This document shows, in pieces, positions 1-10,217 of a DNA stretch of 64,000 nucleotides; position 1 is the stretch's first letter; each line of letters begins with the position of its first letter. A program made the position numbers and the translations under genes. The notes beneath the pieces are model-generated. The model saw nothing but the letters and a program-made list of their open reading frames with translations, was not told the DNA's origin and ran no database searches. The DNA comes from Biscogniauxia marginata (taxonomy: Eukaryota > Ascomycota > Sordariomycetes > Xylariales > Xylariaceae): assembly GCA_022695795.1 (NCBI GenBank), contig MU404081.1:248001-312000 (forward strand), given 5' to 3'.

Positions 1-103
1 GGCGGCTGAAATCCATGAACCCATAGAAGGTGACAAGGCAGATCCATAAGATAGTCAAGGCGGTAACTACAGGCGTCGAAGACAAACTGTTGACCCACGG
101 CAT
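1..103 (-). CDS. Possible 5' fragment of a membrane protein cut by the left edge
   Basis: Reading leftward from an ATG at 103-101, an open frame of 34 codons runs off the window. It begins MPWVNSLSS and then has a hydrophobic stretch (about residues 11-30, rich in V/T/L/I/W/C/F) that could be a signal anchor or first membrane helix. If real, the gene is divergent from CTR9, with about 1.3 kb between them. The fragment is too short to assign a family and could be a chance open frame. Confidence 0.25.
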   Translation of the reverse strand, partial: MPWVNSLSSTPVVTALTILWICLVTFYGFMDFSR

Positions 104-1396
104 ATTTGACAGTATTCCTTGTCTATTATATGGTTGATAGGAGTAAGAAATGGAAGAAACCAGTTGGTAGAATGACTTGAGTCGAGGTTGGATGGTTGGA
201 GGAACCAGACTCGCGCAATTCACAGGGAGTTTCGAGGTCGGAGGAGAAGAGAAGACAAGGTACATGTCAACAAAGGTATTGATTGTTTATTCAAGCTACC
301 TTGAGGGACAAGAGAGAAGGTAAAGGGATAATAAACATGGCATCTTCGGTTCTGTCGACTGGCAGGCCTGGCGGACCCGTTTTACCTTCCTTTAGTGCTC
401 TGTTCAAACGGTGGGAGGGGGTCACACTTCAATATGATGCCTTCTCTCCTTCTCTTACATATAAGACGAAAGGAGGGCCAATAAGACATGAAACGAACTT
501 GCTAGACTACATAGGTACCTAGGTACATGTACATTATCTCGAAAGTATATTTAACTACCTAGTGCATTTGAGTACTCCATTTGTTGGTGGTAGATTCATA
601 ACATTATCGGACTCTCGTGCTCACAGTATCCTGTATCGTAGGCTTGGTGGTTGCGTAGGAAGTGAGCTAGGGTCATGTTAATCAATGGTGATCGGTGATA
701 ACTCAAATTACCTATAGGAAAATGGCTAGGAAATTGACACTCTGCTAGGAATTAACCTTGCTGAACTTTTGACTGAGTCACGAATTAGAAAGAATATAGA
801 AAGTCCTTGGTATCTGCCATTGGGCGTATCAAGAGATGACTTAGGGGTAGGTGGTGGTGTTGGTGTACTGGTGAAAGTGCATTATATAAAGCACAGTGCA
901 CACTGTCAACATGCAGGTGCCACACCCCTGCTCTTCAAGGTACTTACCTAATGTACCTACGTTGTCCACTCAAGTGGCCTGTGCATAGAGACGCGGTCTG
1001 ATTGGGCGATGGCACCACGCGCTGCTGCGTACAAGGACGTTACTGACTGGCACTCACTAAATTTCTTGAGCTTCAGCCTTGTCGCACAAGCCTCAAGCTT
1101 TGTCTTCCCGGCAGCTCTCGACTTTCCATCCATTCGTGGAGTCCATCTCTTCGCCGCCTCCCATCACTTGCACAATCCAATTTCTCTTTCGCACATCTTT
1201 TTTTTTCCTCTCCTGAGAATGCCCTTTGGCTTTGAGAGATGACTCGTGGTCTTCACTAGTCATCGCTTTATCTATTTGGACTGGCTTTCTTGGTCTCTCC
1301 TCGTCCTCTTAACTCTCCCGAAATCATCACGAATCCCAGCCCGCACACTCCTTCACGCATTCGACCACATCGAAGCTCCCACCCTTGCCGATCACC
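104..1396. other. Intergenic region upstream of CTR9
   Basis: No gene seen; the open frames here are short and lack coding character. A palindromic TAGGTACCTA-type tract lies at about 512-533. The last 200 bases before CTR9 are pyrimidine-rich (CTTTCGCACATC, then a T-run at about 1199-1206), as is usual for fungal promoters and 5' leaders. Confidence 0.6.
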
Positions 1397-4300
1397 ATGT
1401 CGGCGACGCGCAACGGGCACTCTGACAGTGCTAGCAATGGCGCCCTGCCTATTAGCAAGCGATTCTCCGACATCCCCAGTGCAATCGATATCCCAGTACA
1501 AGGCGACCAAGAAGATGAAGCTGTCGAGATTGACTTGGAGGATCTTGTCGATGATCCCACCGAGCTCTGTACCCTGTTCGAGAACGAGCGTGCTGCGCGC
1601 ACTTATTGGATGACGGTAGCCCTCGCCTACGCGAAGCAGAAGAAGATCGACCATGCCATTGAGATGCTCAATCGTGGTGGTAATGCCATGCAGGATAGCA
1701 ATCCCAAGGAGAAGCTTAGTATCATCACATGCGTATGCTGGATGTACCTGGGCAAGAGTCGCGCTGCCCCTCGTGTCCCTCCCGAGGGAGCCCTTCTATC
1801 CGAGGCCAAAACCAAGGACTACTATTTACAGCTCGCTACATCTTCACTCAACGAGGCCTCTCGTATAAACCCAGCATTCCCTCCACTGTTCCTTGCTCGT
1901 GGTGTCCTTCAGCTCTTGAAGGCTTCACTTCAAGTCCCATCCAAAGCCCCCGGACTAGGCCACGTCGAGCAAGACAAGGCCGAGCTACTCAAGAGCGCGC
2001 TGAAGGCTTTCGAACAGGCGAGCAAAGTATCGCAGGGAAAGAATATGCTAGCACTAATGGGGAAGGCGCGCGCCCTGTTCGGGCTCAGCAATTACAGAGA
2101 CTCGTTGACCACGTACCAAGACGTGCTGGCCAAGATGCCCAATCTCGTGGACCCAGACCCTCGAATCGGCATCGGCGCTTGCTTTTGGCAGCTTGGTTTC
2201 AAGGACGATGCGAAGCAGGCTTGGCTGAGATGTCTTGAGATCAACCCTGAATCGAAGATCGCCAACATCCTCTTAGGTCTCTACCATCTAGATGCTAGCG
2301 CCCGAGTTCCTAGCAATAGCACCGAATTCATTAGACTCTACAAGAAGGCCATGACCGAATACACACAGAAGGCATTCAAGCTCGACAAGAACCAGCCCCT
2401 GACTTGCGCCACCTTTGCAAGCTATTTCTTGTCAAGCAAGAACCTCGCTCACGTGGATTCGCTAGCAAACAAGGCGATCCAGTACACCGATGTCAACGCA
2501 ATCGCGAGTGATGGCTGGTACTTACTTGCTCGCAAGGAACATTACAGCGGCAATGTCGAAACTGCTACCGATTACTATAGGCGTGCGGATGAAGCCCGTG
2601 GTGGGATTGAGAAAGGTTATCTCCCCGCCAAGTTCGGTGTCGCCCAGCTTTCAGTCCTGAACAACGATCTTGGCGAGGCCAAACTTCGTCTCGAGAAGAT
2701 AATCCAACCGAGCGGCAAGAACGAGCGTAACTATGAGGCCATGATCCTCCTTGGAACCCTTTACGCCGAGGAGGTATTTGCTAACCAGTACGCTGCTGTT
2801 AAGGAGGATAAGTCCGCAGAGATGCGCAAGGCCATAGATTACCTGGAACATGTCCGCACGGCTTGGAGAGATCCCAAGAAGAATTTGTCACATGACTCTG
2901 CTATCTTACTGAATCTCGCTCGCCTCTATGAGAATGACCACCCCGAAAAGGCGCTCTTGTGTCTTCAGCAGGTCGAAGAGTACGAGTTAGATCAAATCCC
3001 AGCCTCAGAACACCCAGCCGATATTGAAGACAAAGAAGCACTGCGCAAGGCATTGCGCAAGAACCTTCCACCCCAGCTGCTGAACAATATCGGCTGTTTC
3101 TACTCACAGGCTGAACAGCATAGCAAGGCAAGCGAGATGTTTGAAGCCGCCTTGAGCTCATGCATGCGCATTGGTGAGAAGGGTGAAGATTTGGACACAG
3201 ACGCATTAGTTACAACTATAAGCTTCAATCTTGGTAGAAGCTACGAATCCGAGGGTCTCATGGATCAAGCAGCCGAGGTATATGAGAAGCTTGTAGCCCG
3301 TCATGATGACTACACTGATGCACAAGCGAGGTTGGCATACATCAAGCTGCGCAAGAATCCGCACAAGGAGGGACCAGATGCTGTCGCTAAGCTATACCAA
3401 GAAAACCCGTCCGAACTAGAAGTTCGTGCCTTGTATGGCTGGTATCTTGGCCGAGTCAATTCGCGGAAGAAATCTGGCAGTGTCAACGAGGACCCCGAAC
3501 TTAGGCATTACAAACACACTCTTCAGAACTATGACAAGCATGACAGGTATGCTCTGGTTGGCATGGGCAATCTGTACATGATGGCAGCTCGCGAAATGCG
3601 CCGGGACACCGACCAGGAGAAGCAGAAGCGGTCTGCTGGCTACACTCGTGCTGTGGAGTTCTTCGATAAGGCACTACAACTCGACCCGAAGAATGCCCAC
3701 GCTGCCCAAGGCATCGCCATTGCATTGGCCGAGGACAAGAAAGATCACAAGGCTGCCCTGTCGATATTCTTGAAGGTCCGTGACACTATCAAGGACCCTA
3801 ATGTCTATATCAACATCGGCCATGCATATGCAGAACTGCGACAATTCTCCAAGGCAATCGAGAATTATGAGGTTGCTCTGACAAAAGAGGGTAAAACGAA
3901 TGATCCAGGTATCTTAGTATGCCTTGGCCGAACATGGCTGAACAGGGGAAGACACGAACGAAACTTGGATGCTTACAAGACGTCCTTGGACTTTGCTAAG
4001 AAGGTAAGTTTGACGGGGCAGAAGGGGTATCTATGTATGCCTTGTAAAGCTAACTAATGTGTACAGGCCCTTGAAGCCTCCCCAGACCAGGTCCATTTCA
4101 AGTTCAACGTCGCATTCGTCCAGATTCAACTGGTTCAGCACATTATGAATGTGCCTGAAACACAGCGCACGCTGGCACAACTTGAGGATGCATCTGAGGG
4201 TCTTGAAGCAGCTATCGTAGCCCTGGATGAGATTGCTGCTCATCCCCAGCCACCATATCCAAAGACGGACATAGAGCAGCGAGCCAACATGGCGAGAAAC

Positions 4301-5119
4301 ACGCAGCGCAAGCAGCTCGGACGGCAAATAGAGAGCCAGAAGGAGTATGAGGAAAAGAACAAGGAGAAGCTTGCGGCAGCTCTTGAAAAACGACAGGCCG
4401 AGCTCAAGCGGCGAGAAGAGGAGCGGCTGAAAGCTCTAGCTATAGAGCAAGAAAGACAGGAAAGGCTTCGTAAAGAACGCGAAGAGATCGCTGCTCGCGA
4501 CAGAGAACAGGCCGAGCTGCGGGCTGCGGAGGATAGAGAGCGCCTAGAAGCCGAGATGACCACAGATAGTGAGACTGGCGAGAAGGTCAAGCGAAAGCGG
4601 AAGGCCAAGTCTCATGACGAGGGCAAACCCAAGGGGCGCTCACGAAAGAAGACGGAGGGTGACGATGGCGAGTCAGATGGAGAAAGCCAGCCAAAGAAGA
4701 AGCGAAGGCTAGCGTCTAAGAAAGATAACAAGAAGTACAAATCAGAGGAGATTGTTGTCGATAGCTCTGACGAGGATGACGATCCTCTAGAGCGTGCCGA
4801 AAGAGCTATAGAGGGTCGCGACACACCGCGCTCAGACGCTGATGATGCCTCGAGAGTTGGCAATGACGACGACAACATGGACGTAGACAACACAGCCAAT
4901 CAGGACGAGGATGAAGACGATGAGGATGAGCCCACCACTACCCGGGCGCCGCCTAAACGTGCTCGACGAGGCAGGGTTTTAGACGACAGTGACGAAGAGG
5001 ACGAGGACGAAGGTGGTAGTCCTGCTGTGAATGGCAAGTCTGGAGATGAAGATGGAGAGCCTGTAGCCGCTGGAGCAGATACTAGCATGGCCGATGCTGG
5101 AGATGACGAAGACGACTGA
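1397..5119 (+). CDS. CTR9: RNA polymerase II-associated Paf1 complex subunit Ctr9 (TPR protein)
   Basis: Ctr9 is the TPR scaffold of the nuclear Paf1 complex, which travels with RNA polymerase II and supports H2B ubiquitination and H3K4/K36 methylation. The model has two exons, 1397-4003 and 4067-5119. The 63-nt intron has donor GTAAGT, branch GCTAAC and acceptor CAG and keeps the frame, giving 1219 aa, normal for the family. The ATG at 1397 (context ATCACCATG) was chosen because four codons upstream the frame has no ATG. The N-terminus carries the family block around EIDLEDLVDDPTELCTLFENE. TPR-like helical repeats fill about residues 50-900. Then come a charged Lys/Glu/Arg coiled coil (about 940-1040) and a Ser/Asp/Glu-rich acidic tail with basic patches (KKKRR), as in other fungal Ctr9 proteins. 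No premature stops; identification is secure. Confidence 0.95.
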
Positions 5120-5716
5120 ATCATTTGTATATTACCTAAAAAGCAGGGGTGGCATCCGGTTGGCGGAGTGACGGAGAGAGCAGCGTGTATGCGTTTCCGT
5201 TCGACTCATTTTCCGGGACTAGATTCGTTGCATACCCGTTACGGACAATACGGGCCGGCGCAAAGGATAGTAATATATTTGGATCAGAATGTTGTATCTA
5301 TACTAAAGAAGGTTGAGGTCAGCCCAGCCCTTCGGGTTTGTTTTCCACGTCAATCAAGATGGGCAAACACCTGGTGTTTGAACTTGATATCACATCAATT
5401 TCGTGGGATATCGTTCGGCTTTAATGTACTGGCAAACTTGTCTGTGGATGCTAGGCGCCTAGTAAGCCCCCTCGTTAAGGGGGGTTCCCACCACCATTAA
5501 TTGATTATAAGTACCTAGTCTACCGTGTAGTCTTCCAATATTCAACCCTACTACCTAGGAACTAGAACTAAAGTAACTGTATCCTTTAAACACATAGGGT
5601 TAAATCAATACAGCTTATTCTGCATGTAGTTTTCCACAAAACCTAGTAGTCTGAAGGCCAACCAATCAATCGATCAGTCATCTGTCAGGACAATTGCCAT
5701 ATGCTTATTAGACCAT
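5120..5716. other. CTR9 3' region and spacer before the PrpF-like gene
   Basis: No gene seen. A small hairpin, CCCCCT/AGGGGG with a 5-nt loop, lies at 5467-5483. The rest is ordinary spacer with several CCTAG/TACCTA motifs (about 5512-5560). Confidence 0.5.
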
Positions 5717-7132
5717 ATGATCTCCCCGCAGCGACTGAGGTGCCTCGCCCGCGCGTCATCCGATGTGCCGGCGACGGCGTTAGTCCGGACAACACCAATA
5801 CCCGTCTTCAGGGGGACCAACAGCCACGGCGGCGGTATTAACAACAGACTTCAACAACCCCAGGCCAGATTACTATCATCATCCCCTTCACCTTCGCAAA
5901 TGCCCACCACCACCACCGCCGCCACCACTAGCCACGGACGAGGGACGCGTCGCCTCCCCGCGCTGTTCGTCCGCGGCGGTACGTCGAACGGCCTTGTAAT
6001 TCGACGCTCGGACCTGCCGCCGCGGCAGGAGGACTGGGACCAAGTCCTGCCGGCGGCCATGGGCGCGCCGGACCCGGCGCACGGGCTCCAGCTCGACGGC
6101 ATGGGCGGCGGCACGTCCTCCACGTCCAAGGTCTGCGTGCTGGCGCCCGCGGCGCCCGAGAGGGCGGGCGTCGCCGACGTCGACTTCACGTTCGTGCAGG
6201 TCGGCGTCCGCGACGGCGCGCTCGACGTCGCGGGAAACTGCGGCAACATGTCGGCGGCCGTGGGGCCGGTGGCCTGGGACGAGGGACTCGTCGGCGTCGA
6301 CGTCGGGCGGGATAGGGGTGAAGTGAAGGGGGAAGGGAAGGGGGAAGGGAAGAAAGGGGGAGAGGATTATCGCGAGGTCACCGTTCGCATCTTCAATACG
6401 AATACCTCCAAGATCATACACTCGCGGTTCCGCGTCCGGGGGGACGGCCGGCCGCGCTACTGCCCCGAGGGCGACTACAAGATGGACGGCGTGCCCGGCA
6501 CGCAGTCGCGCATCACGCTCAGCTTCATCGACCCCGCGGGCGCGAAGACGGGCCGCGCGCTGCCGACGGGGAACCCGGTCGACGAGCTGGTGCTGCCGGA
6601 CGGGGGCGGGAAGGTCAGGGCCTCGCTCGTGGATGTTTCGAACCCGGGGGTGTTTGTGCGCGTCGACGAGGTGCTGGGTATGGGAGGCGGGGATGTGGGC
6701 TGGCTCACGCCGGCGGCCGTCGAGTCGGACAAGGGGCTCAAGGGGCGGCTCGAGACGATTCGTCGCGAGGGCGCGAGGAGGATGGGTCTGGATCCGCAGA
6801 CCGAGAGTGTGCCTAAGATCGTGCTGTTGTTCCCCCCCGAGGCGACGGGCCCCGGGGTCGATGTCAGATGTCTTGCCCTCTCGATGGGCCAGGCCCATAA
6901 GGCGGTGCCGTTGACTCTGGCGCTATGTCTGGGCGCCGCGGCGAATATGCCCGGGACGATCGCCGCCGAGGTCAGGGGCGCTGCGAAGGCGGGCGAGGGG
7001 GGCTCGTCGGTGGTGGTTGGGCATCCTAGCGGCTCGGTCGAGATCGGTGCTACGATCGAGGACGGCCGTATCGTCTCGGCCGACCTGCATCGTACCGCGA
7101 GAGTGCTGATGAAGGGCGAGGTCTATTACTAA
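5717..7132 (+). CDS. PrpF-family protein (methylaconitate/methylitaconate isomerase-like), probably mitochondrial
   Basis: Single-exon gene of 471 aa. PrpF proteins have a diaminopimelate-epimerase-like fold; bacterial PrpF isomerises 2-methylaconitate in the methylcitrate cycle of propionate breakdown. Family landmarks are visible: FVRGGTSNG near residue 90, LDGMGGGTSSTSKV near 130 (the TSKV lysine matches the position I recall as catalytic), GNCGNMSAAVGP near 175 (the Cys of the active pair), and SMGQAHKAVPLT late in the protein. The first 60 residues are Arg/Ser-rich with RLLSS, like a mitochondrial presequence. A low-complexity GEGKGEGKK insert lies near residue 205. The usual Lys in GGTSKG is Asn here. 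Codon use is strongly GC-ending, which opens long false frames on the other strand. Fungal substrates of this family are not established, so the enzyme assignment is by family only. Confidence 0.85.
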   Translation: MISPQRLRCLARASSDVPATALVRTTPIPVFRGTNSHGGGINNRLQQPQARLLSSSPSPSQMPTTTTAATTSHGRGTRRLPALFVRGGTSNGLVIRRSDLPPRQEDWDQVLPAAMGAPDPAHGLQLDGMGGGTSSTSKVCVLAPAAPERAGVADVDFTFVQVGVRDGALDVAGNCGNMSAAVGPVAWDEGLVGVDVGRDRGEVKGEGKGEGKKGGEDYREVTVRIFNTNTSKIIHSRFRVRGDGRPRYCPEGDYKMDGVPGTQSRITLSFIDPAGAKTGRALPTGNPVDELVLPDGGGKVRASLVDVSNPGVFVRVDEVLGMGGGDVGWLTPAAVESDKGLKGRLETIRREGARRMGLDPQTESVPKIVLLFPPEATGPGVDVRCLALSMGQAHKAVPLTLALCLGAAANMPGTIAAEVRGAAKAGEGGSSVVVGHPSGSVEIGATIEDGRIVSADLHRTARVLMKGEVYY

Positions 7133-7534
7133 GGCCGTCTGGGACAGGCAATGCGGGCATGGCGATTTCCCCGTGGTCTCCCAAGCTTGGTTCGCACGAG
7201 GAAAGCTCCTGAATTGACTTTCAACTACTCCACGGCAGGTCCGCTTACTTATTGGAAGATTAGGTAGGGACAACGAAAGACTTGGTCGGGCGTGCCTGGG
7301 ATATTGGGTATTTATACCCCCAACCCTGTTATGACTGTTGAGTTTCTCCCGAGAGCTTTGTTCCCGCATCTTTCTCGCCATAACGTTCACATCGCTATCG
7401 AACGCCTTTCTTGGTAAAGCAAGCATCAATCGCCAAGTAGATCATTAGGTGTGTAGCCTATTCAATTCTTTATTCTAAAGACGTATTCGAGGTCCGCCAC
7501 ACATCGTATCGATCAGCACAAGCCAGCTCTCAAC
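7133..7534. other. Spacer between the PrpF-like gene and the unidentified 446-aa gene
   Basis: No gene seen. It must hold the terminator of the upstream gene and the promoter of the downstream one; I recognise no specific site. Confidence 0.5.
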
Positions 7535-8970
7535 ATGGATGTGCTAGGAATCGAAGCTCTCGGTGACCCAGGTTTCGAATTTTGCTTGAGGGTGATGGAC
7601 AGAATATACAAGTTCAGTCCCTGTCTTCCGGACTTTATGACTATGCCGTATAACCCTCCCGAACTGCCCTTATATTGCTGTCACAGGGGCAGAAACCTCT
7701 GGATAGACGCATTCGGTGTCATCAACTTCATAGCCTTATACAAGCATGATAACAACCGGTTCTACCTCGTCTGCGCAGCGGCTCTAGTAGACGCTGTCCA
7801 CGACACCTTGGGTCGAAGCAGAGACGGCACGAGTCGTCTCCCTGGGGCAACCGATCAGAACCCGATGAAGGGGGGTCTCAGGGCCGGCGAGATGTTCGAA
7901 GTGGACATCTTCGGCGATGCCTCCGATTGCCAGGATTTCCTAAGCCTCGCCATGTGGATGTTTGCCCTGAACCATCTGAGCTTATGCTCAGGCATGGCCC
8001 GTTACAGCGAATATGCCGTGCAGCTAGCTGTGGCCATCTACCCTCGCTTCAGCTTATACGGTGACAATACCGGCAGGTTGCCCCAGAAGCTCTCAATAGA
8101 CCTCAAACCTATCCATCAGACCACGAATCACACCATGAGCCATCTGATGACTTGCCTCGCCGTCGCCATCATCCGGGACGTGCAGGCGACAGCGCTTTGC
8201 TTCCCACACCTGGACATCCCCCTAGTAGGAGAGATGCGGCGATGCAGAACATCACTGGCAAACGTCTTCCGGCAATGCCCCACCCTCACGCACTGCCCCG
8301 ATGTCTATCTCGTGACTAATGATCCACGCGTATTCATGCCCCACGAACAGGTCCGCGACTTGGCCCTGCGCCTATTCATCGGTCACCACGCCTGCGATGA
8401 GCCGTGGGGCGCGGAGATGGTCGCCCGCGCCAGAGAGGCGTCGTATCACTTTTTCAGCATTCTCCAGGGTAACGTGCAGTTCCAGGAATTCCGCCGAGCG
8501 AGAGAGCAGATGGAGCTCTTCCTGGTCGCCGCGGCGAAATATCAGCCGCCGCTGCCTAGGCGGAGACGCGACATCGATAACATGCTCATATTCTGGCACG
8601 ATCGGGTGAAGGTGGTGAGCGCGGAGCCTTCTGGCGGGGAATCGGACCCGGCGGAGATGTATATGCTGTATGTCGCGGCGCAGATGGATGCTAGTATGTT
8701 CACTTGAAGCTCTACAAAGAAAAAAAAGGAAAAAAGGAAAAAAGGAATTTGTCAGTTTAGGGGTCGTTTCAGCTAACGCAAGACGTAGGTCTGAAATCCC
8801 GCAAGATCGCAACCGACGAGCAGCTTATCAATGCCGCCTCGGCTAGCAGAAATAGAGCGACCAATGGCCAGGACGGCACGAACACAAACGGCACGAACAC
8901 AAACGGCGGGAACACGAACGGCGGGAACACGAACGGCACGAACACGTCCGCCGCACAGGATTCAACTTGA
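7535..8970 (+). CDS. Unidentified protein, 446 aa, with C-terminal Asn/Gly/Thr repeat tail
   Basis: I do not recognise the family. Exon 1 (7535-8693) would run to a stop at 8707, but a clean donor (A|GTATGT) precedes that stop. A matching acceptor lies at 8786-8788 (branch GCTAAC, TAG). Joining 7535-8693 to 8789-8970 removes a 95-nt intron and continues the frame ASLKSRKIATDEQL, ending at TGA 8968-8970. The body is globular-looking with many Cys, His and Trp residues and no membrane segment or signal peptide. Its opening part (IYKFSPCLPDFMTMPYN) and the later acidic segment near VDIFGDASD vaguely resemble fungal BTB-type or HET-neighbour hypotheticals, but I cannot support that. Exon 2 encodes about five units of a 15-nt minisatellite, read as NGTNT or NGGNT. 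The start at 7535 has context CAACATG. Confidence 0.7.
8875..8946 (+). repeat. 15-nt coding minisatellite (GGCACGAACACAAAC-like), about 4.8 units
   Basis: Units start at 8875, 8890, 8905, 8920 and 8935. They differ only at the fourth base pair (GGCACG vs GGCGGG) and at ACAAAC vs ACGAAC. The repeat lies in the second exon of the 446-aa gene, and its 15-nt length preserves frame, so unit number can vary without frameshift. Confidence 0.9.
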
Positions 8971-10217
8971 TGATAGAAAGAAATACGGGAAAAGGTACTT
9001 TTCTTCGGGAACTCTGTAGAGGTACCTACTCTGGTACGAAAACACCATCCTAACGTCATCGCCTACTCCCCCTCTTTTTCAATCTGTACTAGTAAAGGTA
9101 ACTAGCTAGTCACCTAACTTGAGAGGTTCGAAGAAAAAAAAAGAGGAAAGATGATGTTTACAAGAATCAAGATATCTGCCTAAGTTGGGGTTCGGCGGTC
9201 TAGGGTGTGTACATAAATTACTTTTTTCTTGCTCCAGGAGAAATATATCACTTTAGACCAAGTTGTTTTTTCCCCCCCGGGCTTCTCACTCGACACTCAC
9301 AAACTCTCCTCCCCCCTTTTTTTTTTCTTTGCCTCCTTCGTTAACGCCGGAAAATTTTTTGTATTCTCGAACCCATTTCTCTTCTTTCCTCCTCGGCCCC
9401 CATCCAACCCCCTTTCCCCCAAAATAGATAAAAGATGAGAAGTAAGTTCCTAAAGAAGAGGGGATGGGGGGGGAAAAAAGGGGGGGGGAAGGAGTTATGT
9501 TGAATGATTAGTAAGAAAAGACGATCCAAGAAAAATAACAATAAAAGGAGGGAGAAAAGAAGGCTCATTGCAAGAACACCCAATCAATGCTACATAATCC
9601 CTGAAGTAAGAACTACCCTTGCTTCAATATTTCTCTCTCTTCTCTCTCTTCTCTCTCTGTCTCTCTCCCAGACACACGCACCATCTCTCCTTTGTAATTA
9701 AACAAAAAAACATATATCCACACTCGAGACACTGTCCTCCGTCTCAGGGCCAACCCCTCTTCCCGTATTTACTCCTTCTCTCCCACGTGTCTTAGTGCTT
9801 TCTGTGAAAAACAAACCAGCCAACCGGCCCGCCGGCCAGTTCTCCTCTTCTTTGTTTATGCTTATGCCCTTCCCATTCTCATTACGATATGGTATATATG
9901 TATGTATGTAGGTAGGGATAGAAGGGGTATTGAGACTAGCAAGGATTTAGGAAGGGGGGGAGATCATTCTTTTTTCTCTCTTCTCCTCCCCTTCCTTTAA
10001 CAAAAAAAGGATTACTACATTGTAAATACCTACTGATCCTTGCTAATTCTCTTAAGAGAGACAAGACAAAAAAAAAAGAGAAAAAGAAACCAGAACGCGG
10101 ATGCGGGCTTTATAAAAAAACGATTCAATGTACTTCGTGTTCATCTCCTCGTTTCTCAAGGGTGATATTTCCAACGTGATATTTAGATCGTAGAGCGAGG
10201 AGATGGGGGGAGTCAGA
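8971..10217. other. Convergent 3' spacer with homopurine/homopyrimidine tracts
   Basis: No gene seen between the convergent ends of the 446-aa gene and alpha-actinin. The region holds C/T runs (about 9268-9325, 9370-9420), G/A runs (about 9455-9495), a CTCTCT tract (about 9628-9668) and TATGTATG repeats near 9897. Short open frames here are low-complexity artefacts. Confidence 0.6.

Noticed and set aside
5888..6898. 336-codon open frame on the minus strand
   Set aside because: It mirrors the GC-rich third positions of the PrpF-family gene on the plus strand; Arg/His/Ala-rich translation with no family pattern.
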